Source of the DNA: Pseudomonas sp. MWU13-2105 | GTDB taxonomy: Bacteria > Pseudomonadota > Gammaproteobacteria > Pseudomonadales > Pseudomonadaceae | DNA: 64,000 nucleotides | Assembly: GCF_023242315.1 (NCBI RefSeq) | Contig: NZ_JALLIY010000010.1 | Location: 124,001 to 188,000 of the forward strand | Direction of reading: 5' to 3' | In this document: one piece after another, positions 17,566-26,785 of the stretch | How the letters are laid out: every line of letters begins with the position of its first letter | Position numbering within the stretch: position 1 is the stretch's first letter | Program-made: the position numbers and the translations under genes | Notes under the pieces: generated by a model | The model's input: only the letters and a program-made list of their open reading frames with translations | The model's database searches: none | What the model was told of the DNA's origin: nothing

Positions 17566-18764
17566 GCATGACTCCTTGTCAGGGCCGGGCCCTTGTCGAT
17601 GGAAGCGGCGAAGGAATGAAGGTTGAGTACGCTGCGTTCGATGATTGCCGCGGCGCATTGGCCGGTGGTGGCTTGGCCGCCGCTGTCGTAGGTCTGGCAG
17701 TCGTACCTGACCACTTGGGTGACGGCCCGTTCGATGGCCAGGGCTTCGGCGCCGTAGCCCAGGTGTTCGAGCAACAGGGCCAGGGACAGGAACATCGCGC
17801 TGGGATTGGCCTTGTCCTGGCCGACATGGGCCGGCGCGCTGCCATGCACCGGTTCGAAGTAGGCCCCGGCATCGCCGATGTTGGCGCTGGGGGCAAAGCC
17901 CAGGCCGCCCATGACCCCGGCACCGAGGTCGGAGAGAATGTCGCCGAACATGTTCTCCGCGACGACCACGCCAAAACGTTCCGGACGGCGGATCATCCAC
18001 AACGCCACGGCGTCGACGTTGTCGACATTCCAGGCGATATCCGGATATTGCGCGGCCACGCTTTCGAGGATCTCCCGGGCGAACGCGCCGCTGTAGCGCA
18101 GCACGTTGGGTTTGTCCGCCAGGGTGACGCGTTGATAGTCATGCTGGCGGGCGTACTCGAAGGCAAACTTGAACAAGCGGGTCAGGCCGGCGCGGGTCTG
18201 TAGCCGCACCGTCATGGTCGCGTCCTCGGCACCGGATCGGGTCCAGGGCGCGCCCGCCAGTTCCTTGGCCTTGAGCAAGGGTTCGAACTCGGCGGGGATG
18301 CTGGCGAAGTCGAGTCCCGCGTATAGCCCCTCGGTGTTTTCGCGGATCACCGTGAAACGGAAGCGGTCGTCGCCGAGCACATCGGTCACCGGGCGCACAT
18401 TGGCGTAGAGGCTCAGCCGCTGGCGCAACTGAATCACCGGCGACACGTAGACCCGGCCAGTGTTGCGCAAGGCTGCGGGTAACTCGGCCTCGGCTTCATG
18501 CAAGCCCTTGCTGGTAATGGCGCCCAGCAGGGTGGCGTCGGCAGCGGCGATTTTCGCCCAGGTTTGCGCGGGTACCGGGTCGCCGCTTTGGCGCCAGCAT
18601 TCCCAGCCGATCTGGCCGAAATCCAGTTCGATGGGCAGTCGCAGTGCGTCGAAGATCGGCAGCAGCGCGTTGACCACTTCGACGCCGACGCCGTCGCCGG
18701 GCAGTACGCAGACCCGGTGACGCGCCGGTCGGCCCGGTTGTGTCGTTGCAGGCAGTGTGCTCAT
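17562..18764 (-). CDS. Isocitrate/isopropylmalate dehydrogenase family enzyme
   Basis: A 400-residue beta-decarboxylating hydroxyacid dehydrogenase. Family marks are VCVLPGDGVGVEVVN, the substrate-binding FTVIRENTEGLYAGL, the Lys in VTLADKPNVL, the metal-binding Asp region NVDAVALWMI then FGDILSDLGAGVMGGLGFAPSANIG, and the NAD site EPVHGSAPAHVGQDKANP. It oxidises and decarboxylates a malate-type substrate; a malate analogue specific for this pathway is likely, since leuB and icd proper sit in other contexts. The ATG shares one base with the previous stop (TGATG); the GTG at 18767 lies inside that stop region and is less likely. Confidence 0.88.
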   Translation of the reverse strand: MSTLPATTQPGRPARHRVCVLPGDGVGVEVVNALLPIFDALRLPIELDFGQIGWECWRQSGDPVPAQTWAKIAAADATLLGAITSKGLHEAEAELPAALRNTGRVYVSPVIQLRQRLSLYANVRPVTDVLGDDRFRFTVIRENTEGLYAGLDFASIPAEFEPLLKAKELAGAPWTRSGAEDATMTVRLQTRAGLTRLFKFAFEYARQHDYQRVTLADKPNVLRYSGAFAREILESVAAQYPDIAWNVDNVDAVALWMIRRPERFGVVVAENMFGDILSDLGAGVMGGLGFAPSANIGDAGAYFEPVHGSAPAHVGQDKANPSAMFLSLALLLEHLGYGAEALAIERAVTQVVRYDCQTYDSGGQATTGQCAAAIIERSVLNLHSFAASIDKGPALTRSHA

Positions 18765-19792
18765 CACATTTTTCCTTCCGCGGACAGATGTGCCGGGAAA
18801 CTGGGGCGGGAAATCACCCTCGGGCGCAGGGCGTGACGCTGGAACAGGTCCTGCTCGTGCATGGCCCGCAGGGCCTGGAAGGTCGAGTTGATCTGCAATC
18901 GCGACATGGTGTCTTCCAGGCGCTGCTGGACATCGAAGGGCAGGTTGTAGGCCCCCAGCATCACGTCCATCAGCGGTGCGGGCAGGCTGCTCAGCGGCAC
19001 ACTTTGCGCGGTGTATTCGGAGAGTTGCAGAGCCTTGACCAAGTCATAGTCCTGGCCGCTGCCGATGCGTTCCAGATAGGCGATGAACATCCCCAGGTGC
19101 AGGTTGCCGGCGCCCTTGCCCATGCCGCAGATCGAGGTGTCGATGTACTCGGCGCCGGCATCGATGGCGGCGATAGCGTTGGACAGGGCCAGGGAAAGGT
19201 TGTTGTGGGCGTGGAAGCCCAGGGGCGCATGGACCCTTCGGGAAATCCGGCTGATCAGGCGTTCCACGTCATCGGGAATCATGTTGCCGTTGGAGTCGGC
19301 GAAACAGATGATATCGGCCCCGGCACCCTCGGAGCGCAAGGCCATCTCGGTGATGATGCCCGGTGTCTGGGTAGTGATGTGGGTGATGTTGGCACTGACT
19401 TGAAAGTTGAAGGACTTGGCCAGCTTGAGGGTTGCCAGGCCCGGTTCGAGTTGTTCGTTGCGCAGGCAGACCCGGATCATCCCGATGCCCTGTTCGGCGA
19501 GCATTTCAAAGTCTGCTTCGGTGACATTGCGTGGATGCACCATGACGCAGAGTCCCAACTGGCCATGGGCCGCGCGGCGCAGCGAATCGATATACAAAGG
19601 GCTGACCGAACTGCTCAGTCCGTGCTCTTTCTTGCGCACGAAAGAGCCATTGCAATAGCCGATTTCAGCATGGTTGACACCCACGTCCGCCAAATGCCCC
19701 ACGGCATTGGCGGCATAGTCGGTAGTAAAGGCGAAGTTATTACGATAACCACCATCACGGAGCGTTACATCGATGATCTTTACTTGGCTCAT
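18764..19792 (-). CDS. DRE-TIM metallolyase (HMGL-like / 4-hydroxy-2-oxovalerate-aldolase-like)
   Basis: A 342-residue HMGL-like TIM barrel and the first gene of the nine-gene operon. The metal and catalytic Arg-Asp motif is at residues 8-14 (DVTLRDGGYRNNF); the second metal motif is GFHAHNNLSLAL; other family parts are ITHITTQTPG and DTSICGMGKGAGNLHLG. Such enzymes form or cleave C-C bonds next to a keto acid (aldolases or alkylmalate synthases). The DGGYRNN variant is common in aldolase-like proteins of secondary or surface-glycan pathways rather than in catabolic DmpG. Together with the dehydrogenase it resembles a keto-acid extension or retro-aldol module; which direction is unknown. Confidence 0.85.
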   Translation of the reverse strand: MSQVKIIDVTLRDGGYRNNFAFTTDYAANAVGHLADVGVNHAEIGYCNGSFVRKKEHGLSSSVSPLYIDSLRRAAHGQLGLCVMVHPRNVTEADFEMLAEQGIGMIRVCLRNEQLEPGLATLKLAKSFNFQVSANITHITTQTPGIITEMALRSEGAGADIICFADSNGNMIPDDVERLISRISRRVHAPLGFHAHNNLSLALSNAIAAIDAGAEYIDTSICGMGKGAGNLHLGMFIAYLERIGSGQDYDLVKALQLSEYTAQSVPLSSLPAPLMDVMLGAYNLPFDVQQRLEDTMSRLQINSTFQALRAMHEQDLFQRHALRPRVISRPSFPAHLSAEGKM

Positions 19793-20253
19793 GATTCAAT
19801 TCCTTCTGTGGGTTCTCTGTAAAACTCCAGCGGCGCACGCAAGCGCATCCTGGGTTTGTCAGTAGTAACAGTCCCGTCATTTTGGGGGTCTTGGGCAAGT
19901 TTTTTTACACGGCAAACGTCAAGGGCCATGAAGGCCTGAACGCAAAGATATCAATGGTGTATTCAGCGTCGGACACTTCCTGGCGCATCGCTTGTTCACG
20001 ACGAGAATGGGAAGTTGGCGCTTTTTTATTATTGGATTATTTCCCGACCGGAGAGGCGTGTACCGTATCCGGTGGGAGAGTCACGAAAACCTTGGCATGG
20101 GTTTCAGCGCTCGGGGGAAATCTGTTTCTTGTTCTTGGCGTTGATACTGGAATCTGGGCGGTTGTTTGTAAACTCCCCGCGCTCGCCCCAGGGTGTTAAA
20201 AAATTCACCTTGTGTTAATTGCAAATTGCGCTACCGAGGCAGACAAAAGGCAA
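19793..20253. other. 461-bp intergenic region upstream of the orphan operon
   Basis: Noticeably lower GC than its surroundings and holding the presumed promoter of the nine-gene operon, with GGAA-type Shine-Dalgarno just before the ATG. I see no convincing -24/-12 element: the closest is GG-N8-GC on the minus strand instead of GG-N10-GC. A 105-codon plus-strand frame (19882-20199) lacks a ribosome-binding site and any recognisable fold and is not annotated. The upstream LysR gene ends at its far edge, so LysR control of this promoter is plausible. Confidence 0.5.
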
Positions 20254-21183
20254 TTAAAAGAACGCCTCGGTCGGAAAACAGCTGACCAGGAAGTCCATCA
20301 GTGAACGAATAGGTGCTTCCTTGCGCAAATCTTCGTGGACCACCAGCCAGATATCAATCATCAAGTCCGAGCAATTCAACTGGGCTTTCTCCAGCGTCGG
20401 GTCCTTGCGCGCATAAAAGTTGGGCAACAAGGCCATGCCGATGCCCGCGCGCGCCGCCGATGCCTGGACCTCCAGACTTCGGGCCCGCAGGACCACGGGG
20501 CGCTCCGCGGCGATTTCGCGCAGCCACACCTGCTGCCGGGAATGCTCCATGCTTTCGTCGTAAAGAATGTATTCGTACTGCTCGCGGGTATGGGTGGCCA
20601 GGTAATGCGAACTGCCATAGAGACCAAAGGAGACAGTGCCGAACTTGCGCGCCACCAGGTCCATCTGGGTCGGTCGGCACAGGCGGATCATCAGGTCCGG
20701 TTCCGGGTTGCCAGCGTTGCCGATATCGTCCTGCATCAGCAGGCTGACATTGATCGACGGATGTTCGTGACGCAGGCGTCTGAGGTGCGGTGCGATGAAT
20801 TCCGAGGTCAACAGGGGCGGAGCGCTGACGCTGAGATCGGCGACCATTTCGGTACGTACCGACAGCGCCATCTTGGCAATCGCCTTGGCGTCCTTCTGCA
20901 TTCGGCCGGCGATTTCGGCGATGCGATGGCCAAAGGGGGTCATCTCGTAATTGCGCTTGCGCCGGTCTACCAGTTTGAGGTTCAGCGAGGACTCCAGCGC
21001 GGCGATGCGCCGCGCGACGGTCGCATGTTCGACGCCCAGCTCCCGGGCGGCGCTGCTCAGTGATTGGGTGCGGGCGAAGGTGACGTAATGGCGCAGGTTT
21101 TCCCAGTCGAACAGGGCTGCGTCCGGGGTGTCCAGGCGTTCGGACCAATCACAGGAAGAGGGTTGCACAGGGAAGGTTGTCAT
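20254..21183 (-). CDS. LysR-family transcriptional regulator
   Basis: A 309-residue LTTR. The winged HTH lies at about residues 27-85 (LRHYVTFARTQSLSSAARELG, HATVARRIAALESSLNLKLV, MTPFG), preceded by an unusual extension of about 25 residues; the effector domain follows (DLSVSAPPLL onward). I chose ATG 21183, which follows GAGG, over the longer open frame to 21309. It lies in the same orientation directly upstream of the nine-gene operon and downstream of the MFS gene, so it is the best candidate regulator of one or both. The inducer cannot be read from sequence. Confidence 0.88.
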   Translation of the reverse strand: MTTFPVQPSSCDWSERLDTPDAALFDWENLRHYVTFARTQSLSSAARELGVEHATVARRIAALESSLNLKLVDRRKRNYEMTPFGHRIAEIAGRMQKDAKAIAKMALSVRTEMVADLSVSAPPLLTSEFIAPHLRRLRHEHPSINVSLLMQDDIGNAGNPEPDLMIRLCRPTQMDLVARKFGTVSFGLYGSSHYLATHTREQYEYILYDESMEHSRQQVWLREIAAERPVVLRARSLEVQASAARAGIGMALLPNFYARKDPTLEKAQLNCSDLMIDIWLVVHEDLRKEAPIRSLMDFLVSCFPTEAFF

Positions 21184-21337
21184 GCCGCCTCGATCGATTC
21201 TCGATGGAAGTTTCATCCCGGCGGTCGCCCCAAAGGCTTCCGTCCTGGAGATCCTTGTTTGGGAAGATGGATTCGAAACGGCCGCGCATGGATAAGAAAC
21301 AACCCCCATCCGTGCGGGCCATATTGAATCGAGTCAC

Positions 21338-22522
21338 TCAGTCTGCTGCGACGGGAGCACTCTCCTTGTCGGAGGCGCCACTGAAGAACAGCACTTTTAC
21401 CGCAATGACCAATACGGCCAGCGCGGCAAACAGGAAACCACTGTACAGGGTGCCCTGCAAGCCCAGGCGAGCAAGGAACCAACCGCCGGTGGTGGAACCG
21501 ATGGTCACGCCCAGGTTGATGAAGGAAATGTAGATACCGGTGGCGAACTCCGGAGCCTCCGGAGCCTCGGACGTCAGCCAGATCTGCGTGACGATCAGCC
21601 CGCTGGTATGTGTCGCGCCCCAGATCACCACGATCGGCAGCATGGCCGGCAGGGACGGACTGGCAAACAGGTACAGCAGGCCATAGGCGCCGGCCAGCAG
21701 GATCGGATGTAGCAGGGTGGTGCGCACCATGTTCTGGCCGATCAGTTTGCCGGCATACAGGTTGCCGGCGACCCCACCGACGCCGAACACCACCAGCAGG
21801 ATACTGATCCACTGCGCGCTCATCCCCGCTTCCTTGGCCAGGTACTCGGCCGAGTAGCTGTACACGGAAAACATCGCGGCAAAGATCAGGGTCGAGGCGG
21901 TGATGTTCAGCCACAGCGGGAATTTGCGCAGGATCGCCAGTTGTTCCTTGTAGGAGACGCTTGCCTTGCTCGGGGCATCCGGCAGTTGCGCAATGATCCC
22001 CAGGCCGGCGATGCAGTTGACCGCCGCGCAAAACAGGAACGAGGTCTCATAGGAGAATTGCGCCGCGATCAGGGTGGTCAGCGGCACCCCCAGGACCATG
22101 CCCATGCTGGTGCCGACAAACGCTTTGGCCGCCGCCCGCGTCGACTCCTGGGGTGGGTACAACGCGGTGGCGGCGACGAACGCCAGCGAGAAATACACGG
22201 GGTGGAACAGCGCCGGGATGATGCGCAGGACCATCAGCGATTCGAAGTTCGGCGCGTAGGCCGACAGCACGCTGGTGCCGGCGAAGACGAACAGCGCCAG
22301 GGTGAGTATTTTCTTGCGGTTGAAGCGCGAGAGCAGCAAGACCATGACCGGGCCGAACACCGCGATGATCAGCGCGAACAGTCCCACCAGCAGGCCGGCC
22401 TGGGAGGCACTGATGGCGAAGCGCTCGATGATCACCGGGAGGATGCCGACCACGCCGAATTCGATGGTGTAGACGCCGAACAGGCCGAGGGCCAGGAAGT
22501 AGATCGGATGGAGGACTTTCAT
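21338..22522 (-). CDS. MFS transporter (DHA1/AraJ-like exporter)
   Basis: A 394-residue major-facilitator protein with about 12 hydrophobic segments. The loop 2-3 motif is LLLSRFNRKKILTLAL, and helix 5 contains the antiporter-like GTSMGMVLGVPLTTLIA, typical of drug or metabolite:H+ antiporters. Its ATG overlaps the stop of the quinone-oxidoreductase-like gene (ATGA), so the two are coupled. Likely exports a small molecule, possibly related to the neighbouring oxidative pathway; specificity is unknown. Confidence 0.88.
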   Translation of the reverse strand: MKVLHPIYFLALGLFGVYTIEFGVVGILPVIIERFAISASQAGLLVGLFALIIAVFGPVMVLLLSRFNRKKILTLALFVFAGTSVLSAYAPNFESLMVLRIIPALFHPVYFSLAFVAATALYPPQESTRAAAKAFVGTSMGMVLGVPLTTLIAAQFSYETSFLFCAAVNCIAGLGIIAQLPDAPSKASVSYKEQLAILRKFPLWLNITASTLIFAAMFSVYSYSAEYLAKEAGMSAQWISILLVVFGVGGVAGNLYAGKLIGQNMVRTTLLHPILLAGAYGLLYLFASPSLPAMLPIVVIWGATHTSGLIVTQIWLTSEAPEAPEFATGIYISFINLGVTIGSTTGGWFLARLGLQGTLYSGFLFAALAVLVIAVKVLFFSGASDKESAPVAAD

Positions 22523-23520
22523 GATCCGGACTCCAGCGAAACCACCACCTTGCCCAATTGCTCGCCGGACTCCAGGTAGCGGTGGGCGGCCACGATCTGG
22601 TCGAAGTCGAAGGTCCTGGCGATCAGCGGGTGCAGCGTCCCGGCTTCGAGGCCAGCGATGACATAGGCCTTGGCCGCGTCCAGCAGGTCAGGCCGGGAAC
22701 TGATCTCGTGTAGCAGATAACCGCGCAAGGTTAGGCTCTTGCCCAGCACCTTGAACAGCGGGAAGGGCGTCGGCGCCGGGCTCAAGGCACCGTAGACCAG
22801 AACGATCGCGCCTTCGCTGGCGGCGTCCACCAGTGTCTCGAGGAAGGGGCCGCCCACCGGATCGAAGATCACCCGGGCACCCTTGCCGAGGGTAATCCGC
22901 TCGACCTGCTGGAGGAAGTCCTCCTGTTCGCTGGCCAGTACATGGGCCGCGCCGGCGTCGAGCAACGCCTGGCCCTTGGCCCGGGTGCGACTGACGGCAA
23001 TGGGGATCGCGCCGAGCTGGTTGGCGATCTGGATCGCCGCCAGGCCGACGCTGCTCGAGGCCGCGGTGATCAGGACGAACTCGCCGGCTCGCAGTTTCGC
23101 GACATGTACCAGCGCACCCCAGGCGGTGACGTATTGCATCCAGACCGCGGCGGCCTGGACAAAGGACAGTGACGCCGGGTGCCGGACCAGCATCGCGGCG
23201 GGGACCACGGCCAACTCGGCATAGGTTCCCCAGCGTGCGATCGAGGACGGCGGGATCAGGCTGACGTGCTCGCCCACGGCGAACTGTCCGGCATGGGCTC
23301 CCACCGATTCGACGATGCCCGCCGCTTCATAGCCCAGGCGCGAGGGGAACTCGGCCTGCTCCAGGTACTGGCCGCTGCGGAACATCGATTCCGCCCGGTT
23401 CAGGCCAATGGCCTTGACCCGGATGAGTACCTCGTCGGGCCCGGGGGCGGGAACATCGATGTCATCGATCTTCAGCACCTCGGGGCCACCGTATTGATAA
23501 AAGCGCACGGTGCGTGTCAT
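22519..23520 (-). CDS. Zinc-independent quinone oxidoreductase-like alcohol dehydrogenase (MDR family)
   Basis: A 333-residue medium-chain dehydrogenase/reductase. The N-terminal GroES-like domain reads VRFYQYGGPEVLKIDDIDVP and LNRAESMFRSGQYL; the catalytic zinc Cys/His set is absent, as in zeta-crystallin-type quinone oxidoreductases. The NADPH-binding motif is ITAASSSVGLAAIQIA with FDPVGGPFLE. It probably reduces an activated C=C or quinone. The start has GGGAGAAC upstream; the longer frame to 23688 would overlap the RND gene end. First gene of a two-gene unit with the MFS exporter. Confidence 0.9.
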   Translation of the reverse strand: MTRTVRFYQYGGPEVLKIDDIDVPAPGPDEVLIRVKAIGLNRAESMFRSGQYLEQAEFPSRLGYEAAGIVESVGAHAGQFAVGEHVSLIPPSSIARWGTYAELAVVPAAMLVRHPASLSFVQAAAVWMQYVTAWGALVHVAKLRAGEFVLITAASSSVGLAAIQIANQLGAIPIAVSRTRAKGQALLDAGAAHVLASEQEDFLQQVERITLGKGARVIFDPVGGPFLETLVDAASEGAIVLVYGALSPAPTPFPLFKVLGKSLTLRGYLLHEISSRPDLLDAAKAYVIAGLEAGTLHPLIARTFDFDQIVAAHRYLESGEQLGKVVVSLESGS

Positions 23521-23599
23521 GGAATGTTCTCCCGTTTCATGGATTGAAAATAACTGTAGGGCGAGTGCGAATGGCGAAAAACAGGCTGCTGTTCCCTTC

Positions 23600-26500
23600 T
23601 TAGCGGACATCGGCTTCCGCAATCCCCGGCACTGGCCGCTGTGTATCCGGTGCTGTCCGGCGGGTTGCCAGCAGGCGTAGCGCGACATAGAACAGGGGCG
23701 TGAAGAGCAGGCCGAACAGCGTCACCCCGAGCATGCCGAAGAACACCGCTATGCCCATGGCATGGCGCATTTCGGCCCCCGCGCCGGTGGACAGCACCAG
23801 GGGGACGACGCCCATGATGAAAGCGATCGAGGTCATCAGGATCGGCCGCAAACGCAGTTGGCTGGCCTGGATGGCCGCGCGGACGATACCGTGGCCCTGT
23901 TGTTCGAGTTCGCGGGCGAATTCGACGATCAGAATGGCGTTCTTGCTGGCCAGGCCCACCAGCACCATCAGGCCGATCTGGGTAAAGATGTTGTTGTCGC
24001 CCTGGGTCAGCCAGACCCCGAGCAGCGCCGACATGATGCCCATGGGTACGATGAGCAGGATCGCCACCGGCAGCAGCAGGCTTTCATAGAGGGCCGCCAG
24101 TACGAGGTACACCAGCAGCATGCAGATCAGCAGAATCCACAGGGTGGCGTCGCCGGAAATGATTTGTTGGTAGGTCAACTCGGTCCATTCGAACTTGACC
24201 CCTTTGGGCAGCGTCTGCGCGGCGATGCGTTCCACCGCGGCCTGGGCCTGGCCCGAGGAATAGCCGGGGGCGGGACCGCCATTGAGGTCGGCGGCGGTGT
24301 AGCCGTTGTAGCGCACGACCATTTCCGGTCCGTAGGTGGGATGGACCTCCACCAGGCTGGCCAGCGGTACCATGCGCCCCTCGGCGTTGCGGGTCTTGAG
24401 CTGGCCGATGTCGTCGGCGTGGGCGCGGAACGCCGCATCGGCCTGTACCCGTACCTGGTAGACCCGGCCCAACAGGTTGAAGTCGTTGACATAGAGCGAG
24501 CCCAGGTAGATCTGCAGGGTCTCGAACACATCGGTCAGGGAGACCTGCGACTGCTTGGCCTTGATCCGGTCCAGGTCGACCTTCAACTGTGGCACGTCGA
24601 TCTGGTAGCTGGAGAACATCGGTCCCAGCTCCGGTGCCTGCGCGGCCTGCTTGAGGAAGGCGTGAACCGCGTCATTGAGCTGTTCGAAGCCCAGCGCACC
24701 ACGGTCCTCCAGTTGCAGCTTGAAGCCGCCCAGGGTCCCCAGGCCGAGCACTGGCGGCGGCGGGAAGACGCCGGTAAAGGCTTCCTTGATGCCGGCGAAT
24801 TCCTGGTTCAGCGCGGCGGCGATGGCGCCGGCGCTCATCTGCGGGCCATGGCGATTGGCGAAGGGTTCGAGGATGACAAAAATGATCCCGGCGCTGGAGG
24901 AGTTCATCAGGCCGTTGACCGACATCCCCGGGAACTCCAGGGTATGGGCGACGCCCGGTTGCTTGAGGGCGATCTCGTTCATCCGCTGGATCACCTGTTC
25001 GGAGCGCTCCAGCGAGGCGCCGTTGGGCAGTTGCGCCAGGCCGACGAGGAATTCCTTGTCCTGGGCCGGGACGAAGCCGCCCGGCAATGAATGCCCGAGC
25101 CAGGCCGTCAGACCGAGCAGCAGTGCGTACAGGCCAAGGGTCATGCTCTTGCGCTGGATCACCCGGCCCAGGCGATTGCCATAGGACCGTTCGGCCCACG
25201 CCGAGAACCGGTTGAAGCGATTGAACAGCGGTCCCAGCAGTCGGTCGATGCCACGGCTGAGGCGGTCTTTGGGGCTGTCATGGGCCTGCAGCAGCAGGGC
25301 GCAGAGGGCCGGGGACAAGGTCAGGGAGTTGAATGCCGAGATCAGCGTGGAAATGGCGATGGTCATCGCGAACTGCTGGTAGAACTGCCCGGTCAGCCCG
25401 GGCATGAAGGCCAGCGGCACGAACACGCTCACCAGGGTCAGGGTAATGGCGATGATCGGTTTGCTGACCTCATCCATGGCCTTGTAGGCGGCGGCCTTGG
25501 GCTTGAGTCCGGCGGCGATGTTGCGTTCGACGTTTTCTACGACGACTATGGCGTCGTCCACCACGATGCCGATGGCCAGCACCATGCCGAATAGCGACAG
25601 GGCGTTGATCGAAAAACCGCAGGCGAGCATCAGTGACAGGGTGCCGATGATCGAGACCGGCATGGCCAGCAGCGGAATGATCGAGGCGCGCCAGGTCTGC
25701 AGGAACAGGATCACCACCAGCACCACCAGCAGCGTCGATTCGAGCAGGGTCTGGATCACCGCCAGGATGCTGGAGCGCACGAACTGGGTAGGGTCGAAGA
25801 CGATCCGATAATCGACCCCGCTGGGCATGTCGGCTTTGGCCAGGCGCATGATTTCCCGCGCCTGTTCGGAGATCGCCAGGGCATTGCCGCCGGCCATCTG
25901 GAACACCCCGAAGCCCACCGCCGGCTTGCCGTCGACCAGCGAGCGCAAGCCGTAGTCCGAAGCAGCCAGTTCGATCCGCGCGACATCGCGCAGAAAGGTC
26001 ACGGCAGCGCCCGGCGAGGTCTTGAGGATGATATCGCCGAATTCCTTTTCGGTTTTCAGCCGGCCCTGGGTGTTGACCGAGAGTTGCTGGGCGACGTCGG
26101 TGCGCATGGGTTGCCCGCCGATCACCCCGGCGGCGACCTGGACGTTCTGCTCGCGGATCGCGGCGACCACCTCACTGGCGCTCAGGCCGCGCTGGGCGAC
26201 TTTCTGCGGGTCCAGCCAGATGCGCATCGCATAGTCGCCGCCACCCCAGATACGCACTTCGCCGACCCCGGGGATGCGCTCCAGCTGGTTCTTGATATTG
26301 AGAATGCCGTAGTTGCGCAGATAGGTGGCGTTGTACTGGTCATCCGGCGAGACCAGATGGATGGCCAGGGTCTGGGTCGACGACGACTTCATGGTCACCA
26401 CCCCGAGGCGCCGGACATCCTCCGGCAGGCGCGGCAGCGCCTGGGAGACGCGGTTCTGCACCAGTTGCTGGGCCTGGTCCGGGTCGGTGCCGACCTTGAA

Positions 26501-26785
26501 GGTGACACTGAGGGTGAGGTTGCCGTCGCTGTTGGCCTGGGACTGCATGTACAGCATGTTCTCGACGCCGTTGATCTGCTCCTCCAGCGGCGCGGCCACG
26601 GTCTGCGCCACCACTGCCGGGTTGGCGCCCGGGTACTGGGCGTTGACCACGATCAGCGGCGGCACCACATCAGGGTATTCCGAGACGGGCAGGCGAAACA
26701 GCGCGATGATCCCCGCGAGCAGGATCAGGGTCGAGAGCGCGCCGGCGAAGATCGGCCGGTCGATGAAAAACCGCGAAAACCTCAT
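23600..26785 (-). CDS. RND multidrug efflux permease, MexF-like (HAE1)
   Basis: A 1061-residue inner-membrane proton-driven pump. N-terminal FFIDRPIFAGALSTLILLAG is TM1, and the periplasmic porter motifs (PVSEYPDVVPP, AAPLEEQINGVENMLYMQS, GDYAMRIWLDP) resemble MexF more than MexB. The TM4 proton-relay Asp pair is in GIVVDDAIVVVENVER, and the second half repeats with NAILIVEFARE. The ATG overlaps the adaptor's stop (ATGA). No outer-membrane factor follows; the next gene is the quinone oxidoreductase 79 bases on, so the pump must borrow an OprM/OprN-type channel. Confidence 0.94.
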   Translation of the reverse strand: MRFSRFFIDRPIFAGALSTLILLAGIIALFRLPVSEYPDVVPPLIVVNAQYPGANPAVVAQTVAAPLEEQINGVENMLYMQSQANSDGNLTLSVTFKVGTDPDQAQQLVQNRVSQALPRLPEDVRRLGVVTMKSSSTQTLAIHLVSPDDQYNATYLRNYGILNIKNQLERIPGVGEVRIWGGGDYAMRIWLDPQKVAQRGLSASEVVAAIREQNVQVAAGVIGGQPMRTDVAQQLSVNTQGRLKTEKEFGDIILKTSPGAAVTFLRDVARIELAASDYGLRSLVDGKPAVGFGVFQMAGGNALAISEQAREIMRLAKADMPSGVDYRIVFDPTQFVRSSILAVIQTLLESTLLVVLVVILFLQTWRASIIPLLAMPVSIIGTLSLMLACGFSINALSLFGMVLAIGIVVDDAIVVVENVERNIAAGLKPKAAAYKAMDEVSKPIIAITLTLVSVFVPLAFMPGLTGQFYQQFAMTIAISTLISAFNSLTLSPALCALLLQAHDSPKDRLSRGIDRLLGPLFNRFNRFSAWAERSYGNRLGRVIQRKSMTLGLYALLLGLTAWLGHSLPGGFVPAQDKEFLVGLAQLPNGASLERSEQVIQRMNEIALKQPGVAHTLEFPGMSVNGLMNSSSAGIIFVILEPFANRHGPQMSAGAIAAALNQEFAGIKEAFTGVFPPPPVLGLGTLGGFKLQLEDRGALGFEQLNDAVHAFLKQAAQAPELGPMFSSYQIDVPQLKVDLDRIKAKQSQVSLTDVFETLQIYLGSLYVNDFNLLGRVYQVRVQADAAFRAHADDIGQLKTRNAEGRMVPLASLVEVHPTYGPEMVVRYNGYTAADLNGGPAPGYSSGQAQAAVERIAAQTLPKGVKFEWTELTYQQIISGDATLWILLICMLLVYLVLAALYESLLLPVAILLIVPMGIMSALLGVWLTQGDNNIFTQIGLMVLVGLASKNAILIVEFARELEQQGHGIVRAAIQASQLRLRPILMTSIAFIMGVVPLVLSTGAGAEMRHAMGIAVFFGMLGVTLFGLLFTPLFYVALRLLATRRTAPDTQRPVPGIAEADVR

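Noticed and set aside
16858..18000. An N-terminally extended version of the RraA-like protein
   Set aside because: The added part reads Arg/Gly/Pro-rich shadow sequence over the dehydrogenase gene; the ATG at 17565 with AAGGAG and ATGA overlap is the natural start.
19850..19870. A possible sigma-54 element before the orphan operon
   Set aside because: The GG and GC dinucleotides on the minus strand are eight bases apart instead of the required ten.
19882..20199. A 105-codon plus-strand frame in the 461-bp intergenic region
   Set aside because: No Shine-Dalgarno before it, no recognisable fold, and codon use unlike its neighbours.
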